Positions 31,163 through 38,814 of a stretch of 44,802 nucleotides of DNA are shown here, piece after piece (positions within the stretch are counted from its first letter, which is position 1; each line of letters opens with the position of its first letter). Origin of the DNA: Azospirillum sp. TSH64. Its GTDB lineage: Bacteria > Pseudomonadota > Alphaproteobacteria > Azospirillales > Azospirillaceae. The position numbers and the translations under genes are program-made. Under the pieces are notes generated by a model. That model saw only the letters and a list, made by a program, of their open reading frames with translations. It was not told the origin of the DNA and searched no databases. The stretch lies in the NCBI RefSeq assembly GCF_003116035.1, contig NZ_LGQW01000015.1:3829956-3874757 (forward strand). Direction: 5' to 3'.

Positions 31163-31171
31163 GCCTTGTCG

Positions 31172-33445
31172 TCAGTTCGCGTAGTAGCGGCGGTAGCCGT
31201 GGTAGCGCCCGCTGTCGGGGAACTCGTACTGGGCATGGCGCCGGGTATCGACCTGACTGAACAGGACGCCGACCACCTCGCCGCCGGCCTCGATCACCTC
31301 CTTGAGCCCGGCCATCGCGGTGCCGCGCTTGGTCATGCCCCAGCGGACGATGAAGACGGTCTGGTCGGCAAGCGCCGCCAGCAGCTTGCCCTCCGACACC
31401 GCCAGCACCGGCGGCGAATCCAGCACGATGCGGTCGTAGTTGACCGACAGGCGCGACAGCAGCTGATGCATGCCGGACGAGCCCAGCGTGTCCTGCGGCA
31501 GCGTGCGGCCATGACCGGCGGGGATGACGTGCAGGCCGGTGCGCGGGTCGACCTGGATCACCTCCTCCAGCGTCGCGGTGCCGGCCAGCACCTCGGCCAG
31601 ACCGCGGTCGTTGGACATGCCCAGCATCTCGTGCAGGCTCTTCCGCCGCAGGTCGCAGTCGACCAGGATCGTCCGCTGGCCGGCATTGGCGCAGGTGCGG
31701 GCGAAGGCGGCGGCGACGGAGCTCTTGCCCTCGCCGGGGACGGAGGAGCTGAACAGGATCACCCGGTGCCGCCCGTCCGGATTGGCGAGCAGCAGCGAGG
31801 TGCGCAGGTTCTGCATCGATTCCGCGAAGGCGGAGATCGGCTTGTCCACCACATAGGCGGCCGGCGAGCCGCCGAAACGCGGGATGCGCGGCACGATGCC
31901 GAGGCTGCGGACACCGGTCGCCGTCTCGAACTGGTGCGGGCTGCGGAATCCGCTCTCGGCCCGTTCGCGCAGCATGGCCAGCAGCACGCCCAGCGTGCCC
32001 GACGCCACCAGCGCCAGCAGCAGGATCAGCTTGCGGTTCGGCTGCGACGGGTCGAGCGGGATCGAGGCCTCCGACACGATGCGGGCGTCGGGCTGGCGCA
32101 TGTCGTTCTGTGTCGCGATCTGCTGCGAGCGGGTCAGCAGCGCCTCGTACATCGACTGGGCGGTGGTGGCGTCGCGCTCCAGCGTGCGCAGGCCGACGGT
32201 CGCCTGCTGCTGCTCGTTCTGCTTGGCCTCGGCCTGGTCCAGGCTGGCCTTCAGCCCCTGCTCGCGGCCCTTCGCCAACTCCACCTCGTTGCTGAGGTTG
32301 GAGACGATCTTGCCGACATCGGACTTGATCTGGCCTTGCAGGTCGCGCAGCTGGCTCTGCAGCGCCTGCAGCATCGGGTGCTTGCTACCATAGCGGTTGG
32401 TGGCGTCGGCGATCTGGCGCTGCAGATCGACCTCGCGCTCGCGCAGGGCTTGGATCAGCGGCGAGCCCATGACATCGCCGACCGCCGAGGCGCCGCGCGG
32501 CGAATTCGCCATGGCGGTGACGTCGCGCAGCTTGGTCTCCGCCTCCTGCCGCTTGGTGCGGGCCAGGATATAGTCGGCGTTCAGCTGGCTCAGCTGCTGG
32601 CCGACCACCGTGCTCTCGTTGTTGGACGAGGTGGTCAGGCCATGCTGGGTCCGGTACTTCTCCACCGCGTCGCCGCTGGTCTGCGCTTCCCGGCGCAGGT
32701 CGGTCAGCCGTTCCTCCAGCCATTGGGTGGCGCGCTTGGACGCCTTGAACTTCTCGTCGAGCTGGTCGACCAGATAGAGGTCGGCCATGGTGTTGGCGAT
32801 CAGCGAAGATTTGCGCGGATCCTCGCTGTCGAAGCTGACGGCGATGACATAGGAGCGCCCCTGCGGACGCACCGACGTGTTGTCGAGCACGGCGTTGACC
32901 ACGGAGGTCAGGTGGTTGCGCTCGATCTCCTCCGGCGACAGCGGCACGCCGCTGGACGCCTTCCAGCTGTCGGGGATCCAGTTGCGCGGGTTCAGAGCCG
33001 ATACCCATCCGGGGGGCGGCGGACGCAGCGAGGCATTGAACTCCGGATCGTTCATCAGCTTGAGCTTCGCCACCACCTTTTCGGCGAAGGCCGGCGACTT
33101 CAGGATCGCGACCTCGCTCTGCAGCGCGCTGATGTCGGGGGTCATGTCGGACACCACCCCCTCGAAGTTGAGGACGGTGTTCTTGCGGTGCTCCACCATG
33201 ATGAGCGTTTCGGCGGTGTAGAGCGGCGTCATCCGGAAGGCGACCAGGGCCGCCAACCCGGTGCCGACCACGATCACCGTACCGATCAGCAGCTTGTGCC
33301 GGCGCAACAACCCCGTGGTCCGGCGCACCGCGCTGGCGGCGCTGGCCGACAGATCGTACGAAATGCCGGGCGACATGGACCCGGGGCCCCGCCGAGACTC
33401 AGGGGTGTTGCGTCGGGGATGTTCCTGAAGTTCCTGGGTGGCCAA
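31172..33445 (-). CDS. Polysaccharide co-polymerase/tyrosine autokinase (Wzc/ExoP-like)
   Basis: 757 residues. Order: short cytoplasmic N terminus, TM1 (about 52-70), Wzz/GNVR periplasmic region with coiled-coil helices (about 200-470), TM2 (KLILLLALVASGTLGVLLAML), then a BY-kinase domain. The kinase shows Walker A in SSSVPGEGKSSVA (about 566-576), Walker A' in TILVDCDLRR and Walker B in RIVLDSPPVL. The C-terminal tyrosine cluster (YEFPDSGRYHGYRRYYAN) is the autophosphorylation tail. It controls polymer length and export. I place the start at the TTG at 33445 because GAGGAGG lies 6 nt upstream; the ATG at 33376 has no ribosome site and upstream ATGs make an unlikely leader. An intrinsic terminator follows at once. 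Confidence 0.9.
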   Translation of the reverse strand: MATQELQEHPRRNTPESRRGPGSMSPGISYDLSASAASAVRRTTGLLRRHKLLIGTVIVVGTGLAALVAFRMTPLYTAETLIMVEHRKNTVLNFEGVVSDMTPDISALQSEVAILKSPAFAEKVVAKLKLMNDPEFNASLRPPPPGWVSALNPRNWIPDSWKASSGVPLSPEEIERNHLTSVVNAVLDNTSVRPQGRSYVIAVSFDSEDPRKSSLIANTMADLYLVDQLDEKFKASKRATQWLEERLTDLRREAQTSGDAVEKYRTQHGLTTSSNNESTVVGQQLSQLNADYILARTKRQEAETKLRDVTAMANSPRGASAVGDVMGSPLIQALREREVDLQRQIADATNRYGSKHPMLQALQSQLRDLQGQIKSDVGKIVSNLSNEVELAKGREQGLKASLDQAEAKQNEQQQATVGLRTLERDATTAQSMYEALLTRSQQIATQNDMRQPDARIVSEASIPLDPSQPNRKLILLLALVASGTLGVLLAMLRERAESGFRSPHQFETATGVRSLGIVPRIPRFGGSPAAYVVDKPISAFAESMQNLRTSLLLANPDGRHRVILFSSSVPGEGKSSVAAAFARTCANAGQRTILVDCDLRRKSLHEMLGMSNDRGLAEVLAGTATLEEVIQVDPRTGLHVIPAGHGRTLPQDTLGSSGMHQLLSRLSVNYDRIVLDSPPVLAVSEGKLLAALADQTVFIVRWGMTKRGTAMAGLKEVIEAGGEVVGVLFSQVDTRRHAQYEFPDSGRYHGYRRYYAN

Positions 33446-33842
33446 AGGGTCCTCCTCGCGTAACGACCAGAAAGCGCGGCCATAGGACCATCCGTTTGCC
33501 CGATCCTTCCTTCCGGGCAGCGGATGCTGTCCGGTGGGCAGGCTCGGCGGTTCGTCCGATTGGCTGAAACGCAGTGTTAGTCCAGCCGTTGCATCGGCCA
33601 TCCAGTGCATGCGGCGAGCAATGGGCGCGCAGTGGGTAGCCTTCCTGACCCTGTTGCAGTGCAGTATGAACCGTCGATGCAGGTCGGGTGATAATGGGGG
33701 TTACCCGGAAGGACAGGTTGCCAGACGTTCGATCGCACCGGCTAGGCCGCGGGCAAACCCGTGATTTTTCCTGGTGCCGACGAAGCTGTGACCGGTTACG
33801 AGGACCCATCCCGGCAACGCCGGACACACGGCGACGTTCCGC

Positions 33843-33869
33843 GCCGGAACGGTTCCGCGCCGTTCCGGC
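33843..33869. repeat. 10-bp perfect inverted repeat
   Basis: GCCGGAACGG (33843-33852) and CCGTTCCGGC (33860-33869) with a 7-bp spacer. TTCCGCGCCG also occurs twice in direct orientation across it. It is a possible operator about 400 bp upstream of the tyrosine autokinase gene, or a dispersed palindrome. Confidence 0.5.
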
Positions 33870-34034
33870 TGCCGTTGTCACACTTTCCCGACGATTTTAG
33901 AGGGTGCGGCCCACCGGTGAATGATGCCGGGAACCGGGTGCCGGACCATGATTCCCCGCGTCGGATCGTGGGCGCCGGACAGACCGAATTCCCGATCCCG
34001 ACTTGCGGCAGATTGTTCTGTACACGTATTTTTA

Positions 34035-34043
34035 TGCTATAAC
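34035..34043 (+). promoter_or_regulatory. Extended -10 promoter element
   Basis: TGC-TATAAC (34035-34043) matches an extended -10 (TGn-TATAAT with one difference) in an AT-rich stretch. TTGTTC at 34013-34018 is a poor -35 at 19 bp. It lies 52 bp before the small ORF start. Confidence 0.5.
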
Positions 34044-34095
34044 GGATACTGAGAAAGGTATAGAGTAGTTATGTCTTTTGGACGGAGATTGCGTC

Positions 34096-34257
34096 ATGCC
34101 ATACCGTCAGGAATCCGCCACCGTCAGCGCGATCAGGTTGATCCGCGACCATAGCCGTACGTGTCACAATCTTTCCGCCCGGGAGGTTCTGCTCCGGGTC
34201 GAACGGCGGATGATCGAATTTCTTGAAGATTGCCCTGCCCTGCCGACGCGCAATTGA
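34096..34257 (+). CDS. Small 53-residue protein, unrecognised
   Basis: The frame starts MPYRQESATVSAIRL and ends ALPTRN. It is helical and charged (LSAREVLLRVERRMIEFLED), with two cysteines (RTCHN, EDCPA) and no membrane segment or signal peptide. It is below the usual ORF-calling size. Evidence for a real gene: GGAG about 8 nt before the ATG, an extended -10 52 bp upstream, and codons that keep G/C in third positions less strictly than neighbours. I know no family for it. It is convergent with the toxin gene, 63 bp apart. Confidence 0.5.
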   Translation: MPYRQESATVSAIRLIRDHSRTCHNLSAREVLLRVERRMIEFLEDCPALPTRN

Positions 34258-34320
34258 CGCCCGGCTGAGCGACAGGACGACCCATCGCGTCCCGATGACC
34301 GACAGGGGGCGAGCCGGACG

Positions 34321-34617
34321 CTATGTCCGGCTTTGCCAGCGTGACGGATCACGGCTGGTATGGGCACAGGCAATCATGAAGACGGCAGCCGCTTCCACGC
34401 GGAAATAAAGCGCATAGGGGAAACGGCGGACCAAGGCCCGGCGGGAGTTGGTATGAACCAACGGGAACTGAAGCGGGCTCTCCCCGATCCGCATCACTGT
34501 GCCGTCGACTGCGGCAAAGAAGCGGTCGCCCAGACCGAAGGCGCGGCTGTCGTACCAAGCCTGGGCGTCACGCAGGTCCGTCTCCGCTTCGGGCAGAAAG
34601 AAAACCGGGAGGCTCAC
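34321..34617 (-). CDS. RelE/ParE-family toxin
   Basis: The 98-residue protein has the RelE/ParE fold pattern: VSLPVFFLPEAETDLRDAQAWYD (N-terminal strand and helix), GDRFFAAVDGTVMRIGESPLQFP, then the C-terminal strands ALVRRFPYALYFRVEAAAVFMIACAHTSRDPSRW. Family toxins act on ribosome-bound mRNA or on gyrase; the ParE-like helices make the target uncertain. It starts at a GTG (34617) that overlaps the antitoxin stop (GTGA), the usual coupled layout. An ATG-initiated longer frame from 34656 lies inside the antitoxin gene and is rejected. Confidence 0.85.
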   Translation of the reverse strand: MSLPVFFLPEAETDLRDAQAWYDSRAFGLGDRFFAAVDGTVMRIGESPLQFPLVHTNSRRALVRRFPYALYFRVEAAAVFMIACAHTSRDPSRWQSRT

Positions 34618-34823
34618 GCGTCGCGCTGCCTCACTCGGGCGCGCACCGTCTCCCATGGAACCGCATGTGCGCTGGTCTCGGAGAAGCTGGAGTTGCGCCG
34701 GTCGAGTTCGGCCCTCATGCCTGCCGTCAGCGGAATGTCGGCGTCTTTGAGGCTATCCAGCAAATCCTCCGCCAGTTCCAGGCGCTCCTGCGGTGAAAGA
34801 TGACTGAAGTCGATCCTGGGCAT
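34614..34823 (-). CDS. Addiction-module antitoxin (TIGR02574/PF09720 type)
   Basis: The 69-residue acidic protein begins MPRIDFSHLSPQERLELAEDL and continues LLDSLKDADIPLTAGMRAELDRR, the short helical pattern of the PF09720 'unstable antitoxin' group that pairs with RelE/ParE toxins. AGGAGAG precedes the ATG at 34823. It is the first gene of the pair and overlaps the toxin by 4 nt. These antitoxins lack an obvious separate DNA-binding domain, so autoregulation cannot be assumed. Confidence 0.85.
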   Translation of the reverse strand: MPRIDFSHLSPQERLELAEDLLDSLKDADIPLTAGMRAELDRRNSSFSETSAHAVPWETVRARVRQRDA

Positions 34824-34945
34824 GGCCTCGTCTCTCCTGTGCAATTTGAAGATGGCACTGCCGAACGAGCCTGTCGAGGAATGCCAAAGCGATCTCTCCC
34901 CATGCCTCCAACACGAACGGCAAGAACGGCAAGCACCGCTACCCG

Positions 34946-34991
34946 ACATGCGAACGGCCCGCTCCCGATCCGGGGCGGGCCGTTCGCATGT
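34946..34991 (-). terminator. Very long hairpin downstream of regA
   Basis: ACATGCGAACGGCCCGC (34946-34962) and GCGGGCCGTTCGCATGT (34975-34991) are perfect 17-bp arms. The 12-nt loop can itself form CCCG/CGGG. It lies 20 bp after the regA stop and upstream of the antitoxin gene. There is no T tract on either strand, so it could be a 3' stabiliser, a processing site or a Rho-assisted terminator. Confidence 0.55.
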
Positions 34992-35011
34992 TCGACCTGA
35001 ACCGTGCCGGC

Positions 35012-35608
35012 TCAGGCGCGGGGCGCGTGCTTGTTCAAGATTCTCTGGAGCGTGCGGCGGTGCATCTTCAGGCGGCGCGCCGTTTCCGACACGTTGCGGT
35101 CGCACTGTTCGAAGACGCGCTGGATGTGTTCCCAACGGACGCGGTCGGCCGACATCGGGTTTTCCGGCGGCTGGGGCAGCGGGCGGCCGTCGGCCAGCAA
35201 TGCTGATTCCACCGCGTCGGCGTCGGCCGGCTTCGGCAGGTAATCGACGGCGCCGGCCTTCACCGCGGCGACGGCGGTGGCGATGTTGCCGTAGCCGGTC
35301 AGCATGACGACACGGGCGTCGGGACGGGCATCGCGCAGGGCGGATACCACGTCCAGCCCGTTGCCGTCGCCCAGACGCAGGTCGACCACCGCGAAGGCGG
35401 GGGCCGATTCCTGCGCCACCTCGATGCCGAGCTGGACGCTGTCGACCGCGACGACGTTGAAGCCGCGCTTCTCCATGGCGCGGGCCAGCCGCGTGCGGAA
35501 GGGGGCGTCGTCGTCGACGATCAGGAGGCTGCGGGTGACGTCGCCAGTGAATGTCAGTTTGACGGCATCGCCCGACAGCAGGTCATCGGATGTTTTGAGG
35601 GTGTCCAC
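35012..35608 (-). CDS. regA: RegA/PrrA/ActR-type response regulator
   Basis: 198 residues. The receiver domain has the acidic pair in LLIVDDD (about 29-35), phospho-acceptor Asp76 in FAVVDLRLGDGNGLD and the conserved Lys in YLPKPAD (here KP, about 125). A short Pro-rich linker (LPQPPENPMS) leads to a Fis-type HTH (NVSETARRLKMHRRTLQRILNKH, about 168-190). The HTH is the near-invariant RegA form. The protein globally tunes respiration, carbon and nitrogen metabolism to redox state in alphaproteobacteria. It follows regB by 9 bp on the same strand, so they are co-transcribed, unlike the divergent Rhodobacter arrangement. Confidence 0.93.
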   Translation of the reverse strand: MDTLKTSDDLLSGDAVKLTFTGDVTRSLLIVDDDAPFRTRLARAMEKRGFNVVAVDSVQLGIEVAQESAPAFAVVDLRLGDGNGLDVVSALRDARPDARVVMLTGYGNIATAVAAVKAGAVDYLPKPADADAVESALLADGRPLPQPPENPMSADRVRWEHIQRVFEQCDRNVSETARRLKMHRRTLQRILNKHAPRA

Positions 35609-35617
35609 CGTGAAACC

Positions 35618-37012
35618 TCATTTCTTGGCGTTGATGGTCTTCCAGCGCACGGAAATCCGCGCGCCGGTTCCGCCCTGATTGGAGTGCCCGCCGGCGGCCT
35701 GATCAGCGGGCGGCGTGCCGTCCGGCGGATTGTTGGTGTAGCGCACGGTCGCGCCGGTCTTCTCCAGCAGCGTCTGCGCGATGAAAATGCCGAGCCCCAT
35801 ATGCCCGCCGCCCGTCTGCCCCTTGGGGCCGGAGCGCTCGCCGCGCACCGACAGGTACGGCTCGCCGATGCGGCCCAGCAGATGGGACGGGAAGCCCGGG
35901 CCGTCGTCCATCACCGTGATGGTGACGGAGCAGCCGTCCCAGGCGGCGGCGACCGTCACCTTGTGACGGGCGAACTGGTGGGCGTTCTGGATGAAGTTGC
36001 CGATGCCGTGGATGATCTCCGGGCTGCGGCGCAGGAAGGGCTCCTCCGCCTCGCCGACCGGGTGCGGTTCCACGGCGAAGTCGATGTGGCCGAGACGGTG
36101 CGGGGCGGCGGCGGCCTCGATCAGCGCGGTCAGCGGCAGCCGTTCGAACGGGTCGCCGCCATCGGCCTCCGGCTTGCGCGCCAGGTCGGCCAGGATCTCG
36201 CGGCAGCGCATCACCTGGCTTTGCAGAAGCTCGACATCCTCGCCATAGGGGCTGTCCGGCGGCAGGTCGCGCGCCAGCTCCTTCGCCACCACGGCGATGG
36301 TGCCGAGCGGCGAGCCCAGCTCGTGCGCGGCGGCGGCGGCGAGCGCGCCGAGCGCGCCCAGCCGCTGTTCGCGGGCAAGCGCCACCTGCGAGGCGGCGAG
36401 CGCGTCGGCGAAGCGCCGCGCCTCCGCGGCGACGCGGAAGACGTAGCCGGCGATGAAGACCGACGACACCGTCAGCGACAGCCAGACGCCAAAGGCATAG
36501 AGCGGCGCCATCGAGCGCACCGGCTCCTCCCACGGCAGCGGGAAGTGCCAGAGGGCGAGCGCCGTCAGGCAGATAAGGTTCAGCCCGGTCAGCAGCACCG
36601 TGCTGTAGCGCGACAGGATGGCCGCACCCACGGTCATCGGCGCCAGCAGCAGGATGGCGAAGGGGTTGCTCAACCCGCCGGTGAGATAGAGCAGCAGCGT
36701 CAGCTGCAGCATGTCGTAGCTGAGATACAGCGCCGCGTCGCGGTCAGCCAGCCGCAGCCGGCCGCCGCGCTGGGTCATCGCCACCACGTTCAGCAGGGCC
36801 GACGCACTGATGGCGGCCAGCACCGGCCCCAGCGGCAGCGGGAAACCCAGCCCGAGATTGACGAAGGTCACCGCGGCCAACTGCCCGAGCACCGCGACCC
36901 AGCGGATCAGGATCAGCGTGCGCAGGGTGATGCGGCCGTCGGGCTGCGCCCAGTGCGGCGGCGCCGGGGAGGCCGGGACCGGTGCGGTCAGCGCGCTGGC
37001 GAGCGTCACCAT
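35618..37012 (-). CDS. regB: RegB/PrrB/ActS-type redox sensor histidine kinase
   Basis: 464 residues. Six hydrophobic segments lie between about 30 and 190, with the quinone-binding GGLSNPFAILLL motif (about 112-123). The H-box is AAAAHELGSPLGTI (His230), and redox-active Cys270 is in QVMRCREIL, the residue that in RegB forms an intersubunit disulfide. The C-terminal ATPase has N-box FIQNAHQFA, G1 DDGPGF and G2 GGGHMGLGIFIA. It signals to RegA according to ubiquinone redox state. The ATG at 37012 has GGGA 8 nt upstream; the long open frame beyond is antisense to the ABC transporter. Confidence 0.93.
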   Translation of the reverse strand: MVTLASALTAPVPASPAPPHWAQPDGRITLRTLILIRWVAVLGQLAAVTFVNLGLGFPLPLGPVLAAISASALLNVVAMTQRGGRLRLADRDAALYLSYDMLQLTLLLYLTGGLSNPFAILLLAPMTVGAAILSRYSTVLLTGLNLICLTALALWHFPLPWEEPVRSMAPLYAFGVWLSLTVSSVFIAGYVFRVAAEARRFADALAASQVALAREQRLGALGALAAAAAHELGSPLGTIAVVAKELARDLPPDSPYGEDVELLQSQVMRCREILADLARKPEADGGDPFERLPLTALIEAAAAPHRLGHIDFAVEPHPVGEAEEPFLRRSPEIIHGIGNFIQNAHQFARHKVTVAAAWDGCSVTITVMDDGPGFPSHLLGRIGEPYLSVRGERSGPKGQTGGGHMGLGIFIAQTLLEKTGATVRYTNNPPDGTPPADQAAGGHSNQGGTGARISVRWKTINAKK

Positions 37013-37099
37013 GATCCTTGTCCCGATGCTTGTCGCAATCCCTGTCCCTGGGCCGCATGCCCCTGGCGGTTGCGGCGCGTGCCGCCATATTCTGTGCCC

Positions 37100-37939
37100 A
37101 TGACCGAACGACCCATCCCACAGCAGCAGCCGGCCACCCCCGCCATTGCCCAGGCCATTGCCCCCGCCATCCGGGCGGAGGGGCTGACCAAGCGCTTCCC
37201 CACCCCGGACGGGCGGGACGTCACGGCGGTCGACGCCATCGGCTTCACCGTGCCGCGCGGCAGCGTCACCGGCCTTCTCGGCGGCAACGGCGCGGGCAAG
37301 ACGACGACCATCTCGATGCTGCTGGGGCTGTTGCTGCCGACGGCCGGGACAGTGGAGATCCTGGGCGTCGACATGGCGCGCCATCGGCATGCCGTGCTTC
37401 CGCGCATGAACTTCTCCTCCCCCTACGTCGAGCTGCCCCATCGGCTGACGGTGCGGGAGAACCTTACCGTCTATGCCCACCTCTACGGTTTGACATGCGT
37501 CAAAAAGCGCGTCCAAGAATTGGCCGAGCATCTTGACCTGTCGCGTTTTCTGGATCGGCCGTCGGGCGGACTGTCGGCAGGGCAGAAAACCCGCGTGGCG
37601 CTGGCCAAGGCTTTGCTGAACGACCCGGAGCTTCTGCTGCTGGACGAACCGACGGCGTCGCTCGATCCCGACACCGCCGACTGGATCCGCACATATCTCG
37701 AACGCTACCGGCTGCGCACCGGCGCCGCCATCCTGCTGGCCTCCCACAACATGCTGGAGGTGGAACGGCTGTGCGACAGCGTGCTGATGATGCGGCAGGG
37801 GCGGATCGTCGACCGCGGCGCGCCGTCGGCGCTGCTCGCCCGCTATGGCCGCCAGACGCTGGAGGAGGTTTTCCTCGACATCGCCCGCGCCTCCGACGAC
37901 CGCATCCCGACCGGGGAGACCGCCGATGCCGCCGAATGA
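37100..37939 (+). CDS. ABC transporter ATP-binding protein
   Basis: 279 residues. Walker A GGNGAGKTT (61-69), signature GGLSAGQKTRVA, Walker B LLLLDEP, the D-loop ASLD and the switch His in LLASHN mark a DRA/NatA-like ATPase of the ABC-2 exporter class. The N-terminal 25 residues are Gln/Pro/Ala-rich. No clear ribosome site precedes the ATG at 37100. It is divergent from regB (87-bp gap) and overlaps the permease gene by 14 nt, so both form one unit. The substrate is unknown; the place next to regBA suggests redox-linked control, but this is only positional. Confidence 0.9.
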   Translation: MTERPIPQQQPATPAIAQAIAPAIRAEGLTKRFPTPDGRDVTAVDAIGFTVPRGSVTGLLGGNGAGKTTTISMLLGLLLPTAGTVEILGVDMARHRHAVLPRMNFSSPYVELPHRLTVRENLTVYAHLYGLTCVKKRVQELAEHLDLSRFLDRPSGGLSAGQKTRVALAKALLNDPELLLLDEPTASLDPDTADWIRTYLERYRLRTGAAILLASHNMLEVERLCDSVLMMRQGRIVDRGAPSALLARYGRQTLEEVFLDIARASDDRIPTGETADAAE

Positions 37940-38765
37940 CTTGGTGATTCCGCGCGCCGACTTCTCGCTGCGCCGGGTCGGCGCCATGGTGCTGCGCTAC
38001 TGGTACCTGCTGCGCGGGTCCTGGCCGCGCATCCTGGAACTGGCCTACTGGCCGACCATGCAGATGATCCTGTGGGGCTACATCAACCAGTTCATGGCCT
38101 CATCCAGCGGCGGCGGCAGCGGCTGGGTGGCGCAGGGCGCCGGCGTGCTGGTCAGCGCGGTTCTGCTGTGGGACGTGCTGTTCCGCGGCCAGCTCGGCGT
38201 CTCCATCTCCTTCCTTGAGGAAATGTGGTCGCGCAACCTCGGCCATCTGTTCGTCAGCCCGCTCCGCCCCGGCGAGTGGGTGACGGCGCTGATGACCATG
38301 AGCCTCCTGCGCACCCTGATCGGCGTGCTGCCGGCGGCGGGGCTGGCGATCCCCTTCTTCGGCTATTCGGTCTTCGCGCTCGGCTTACCGCTCGCCGCCT
38401 TCTTCGCCAACCTGATCGTGCTGGGTTGGTCGCTGGGGCTGCTGATCGTGGCGCTGATCCTGCGCTATGGCATGGGGGCGGAAGGGCTGGCCTGGATCGT
38501 CGTCTTCATGCTGGCCCCGGTCAGCGCGGTCTATTACCCGGTGTCTGTCCTGCCGGCCTGGCTCCAGCCGGTGGCACTCGCCCTGCCGTCCGCCCACGTG
38601 TTCGAGGGCATGCGGGCGCTGGTGTTCGACGGCACGCTGCGCTGGGACCATCTGGCCTGGGCGGTCGGGCTGAACGCGGTCTACATGGCGGGCGGCATCG
38701 CCGTGTTCCTCTACGCCTTCCATCGGGCGCGGGTGCGCGGTGCCTTGCTGCAAACGGGAGAATAG
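37926..38765 (+). CDS. ABC-2 type transporter permease
   Basis: The 279-residue membrane protein has six hydrophobic segments and the ABC-2 signature region (APVSAVYYPVSVLPAWLQPVALALPSAHVFEGMRAL, about 195-230), as in NodJ/DrrB-like exporters. It starts at 37926 after GGGGAG (7-nt spacing), inside the last codons of the ATPase gene. Together the two make a homodimeric exporter of a lipid, glycan or small metabolite. No accessory or periplasmic partner is encoded nearby. Confidence 0.88.
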   Translation: MPPNDLVIPRADFSLRRVGAMVLRYWYLLRGSWPRILELAYWPTMQMILWGYINQFMASSSGGGSGWVAQGAGVLVSAVLLWDVLFRGQLGVSISFLEEMWSRNLGHLFVSPLRPGEWVTALMTMSLLRTLIGVLPAAGLAIPFFGYSVFALGLPLAAFFANLIVLGWSLGLLIVALILRYGMGAEGLAWIVVFMLAPVSAVYYPVSVLPAWLQPVALALPSAHVFEGMRALVFDGTLRWDHLAWAVGLNAVYMAGGIAVFLYAFHRARVRGALLQTGE

Positions 38766-38814
38766 CGGCTAAAGTGTCGGCCCCACGTCGTCAGCCGCAC
38801 CGGAGACCGCCGCC

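Larger units (their letters stand above)
33446..34095. other. 650-bp gap upstream of the kinase gene
   Basis: No convincing gene. The gap holds a perfect inverted repeat GCCGGAACGG-N7-CCGTTCCGGC (33843-33869). Near its right end lies an AT-rich promoter-like stretch (34010-34080) that points to the small plus-strand ORF. The kinase promoter should be within the first 200 bp. Plus-strand frames at 33534-34042 have no supported start or family likeness. Confidence 0.5.

Noticed and set aside
31166..33463. 765-codon plus-strand frame over the tyrosine kinase gene
   Set aside because: Shadow frame; no family likeness, while the minus strand has full Walker motifs.
33761..34042. 93-codon plus-strand frame upstream of the small gene
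   Set aside because: Residue mix (Arg/Pro/Gly) and lack of start signals suggest non-coding DNA; it also crosses the inverted repeat at 33843-33869.
38766..38814. Possible TPP riboswitch before tenA
   Set aside because: Only 49 bp separate permease and tenA and no thi-box motif is present.
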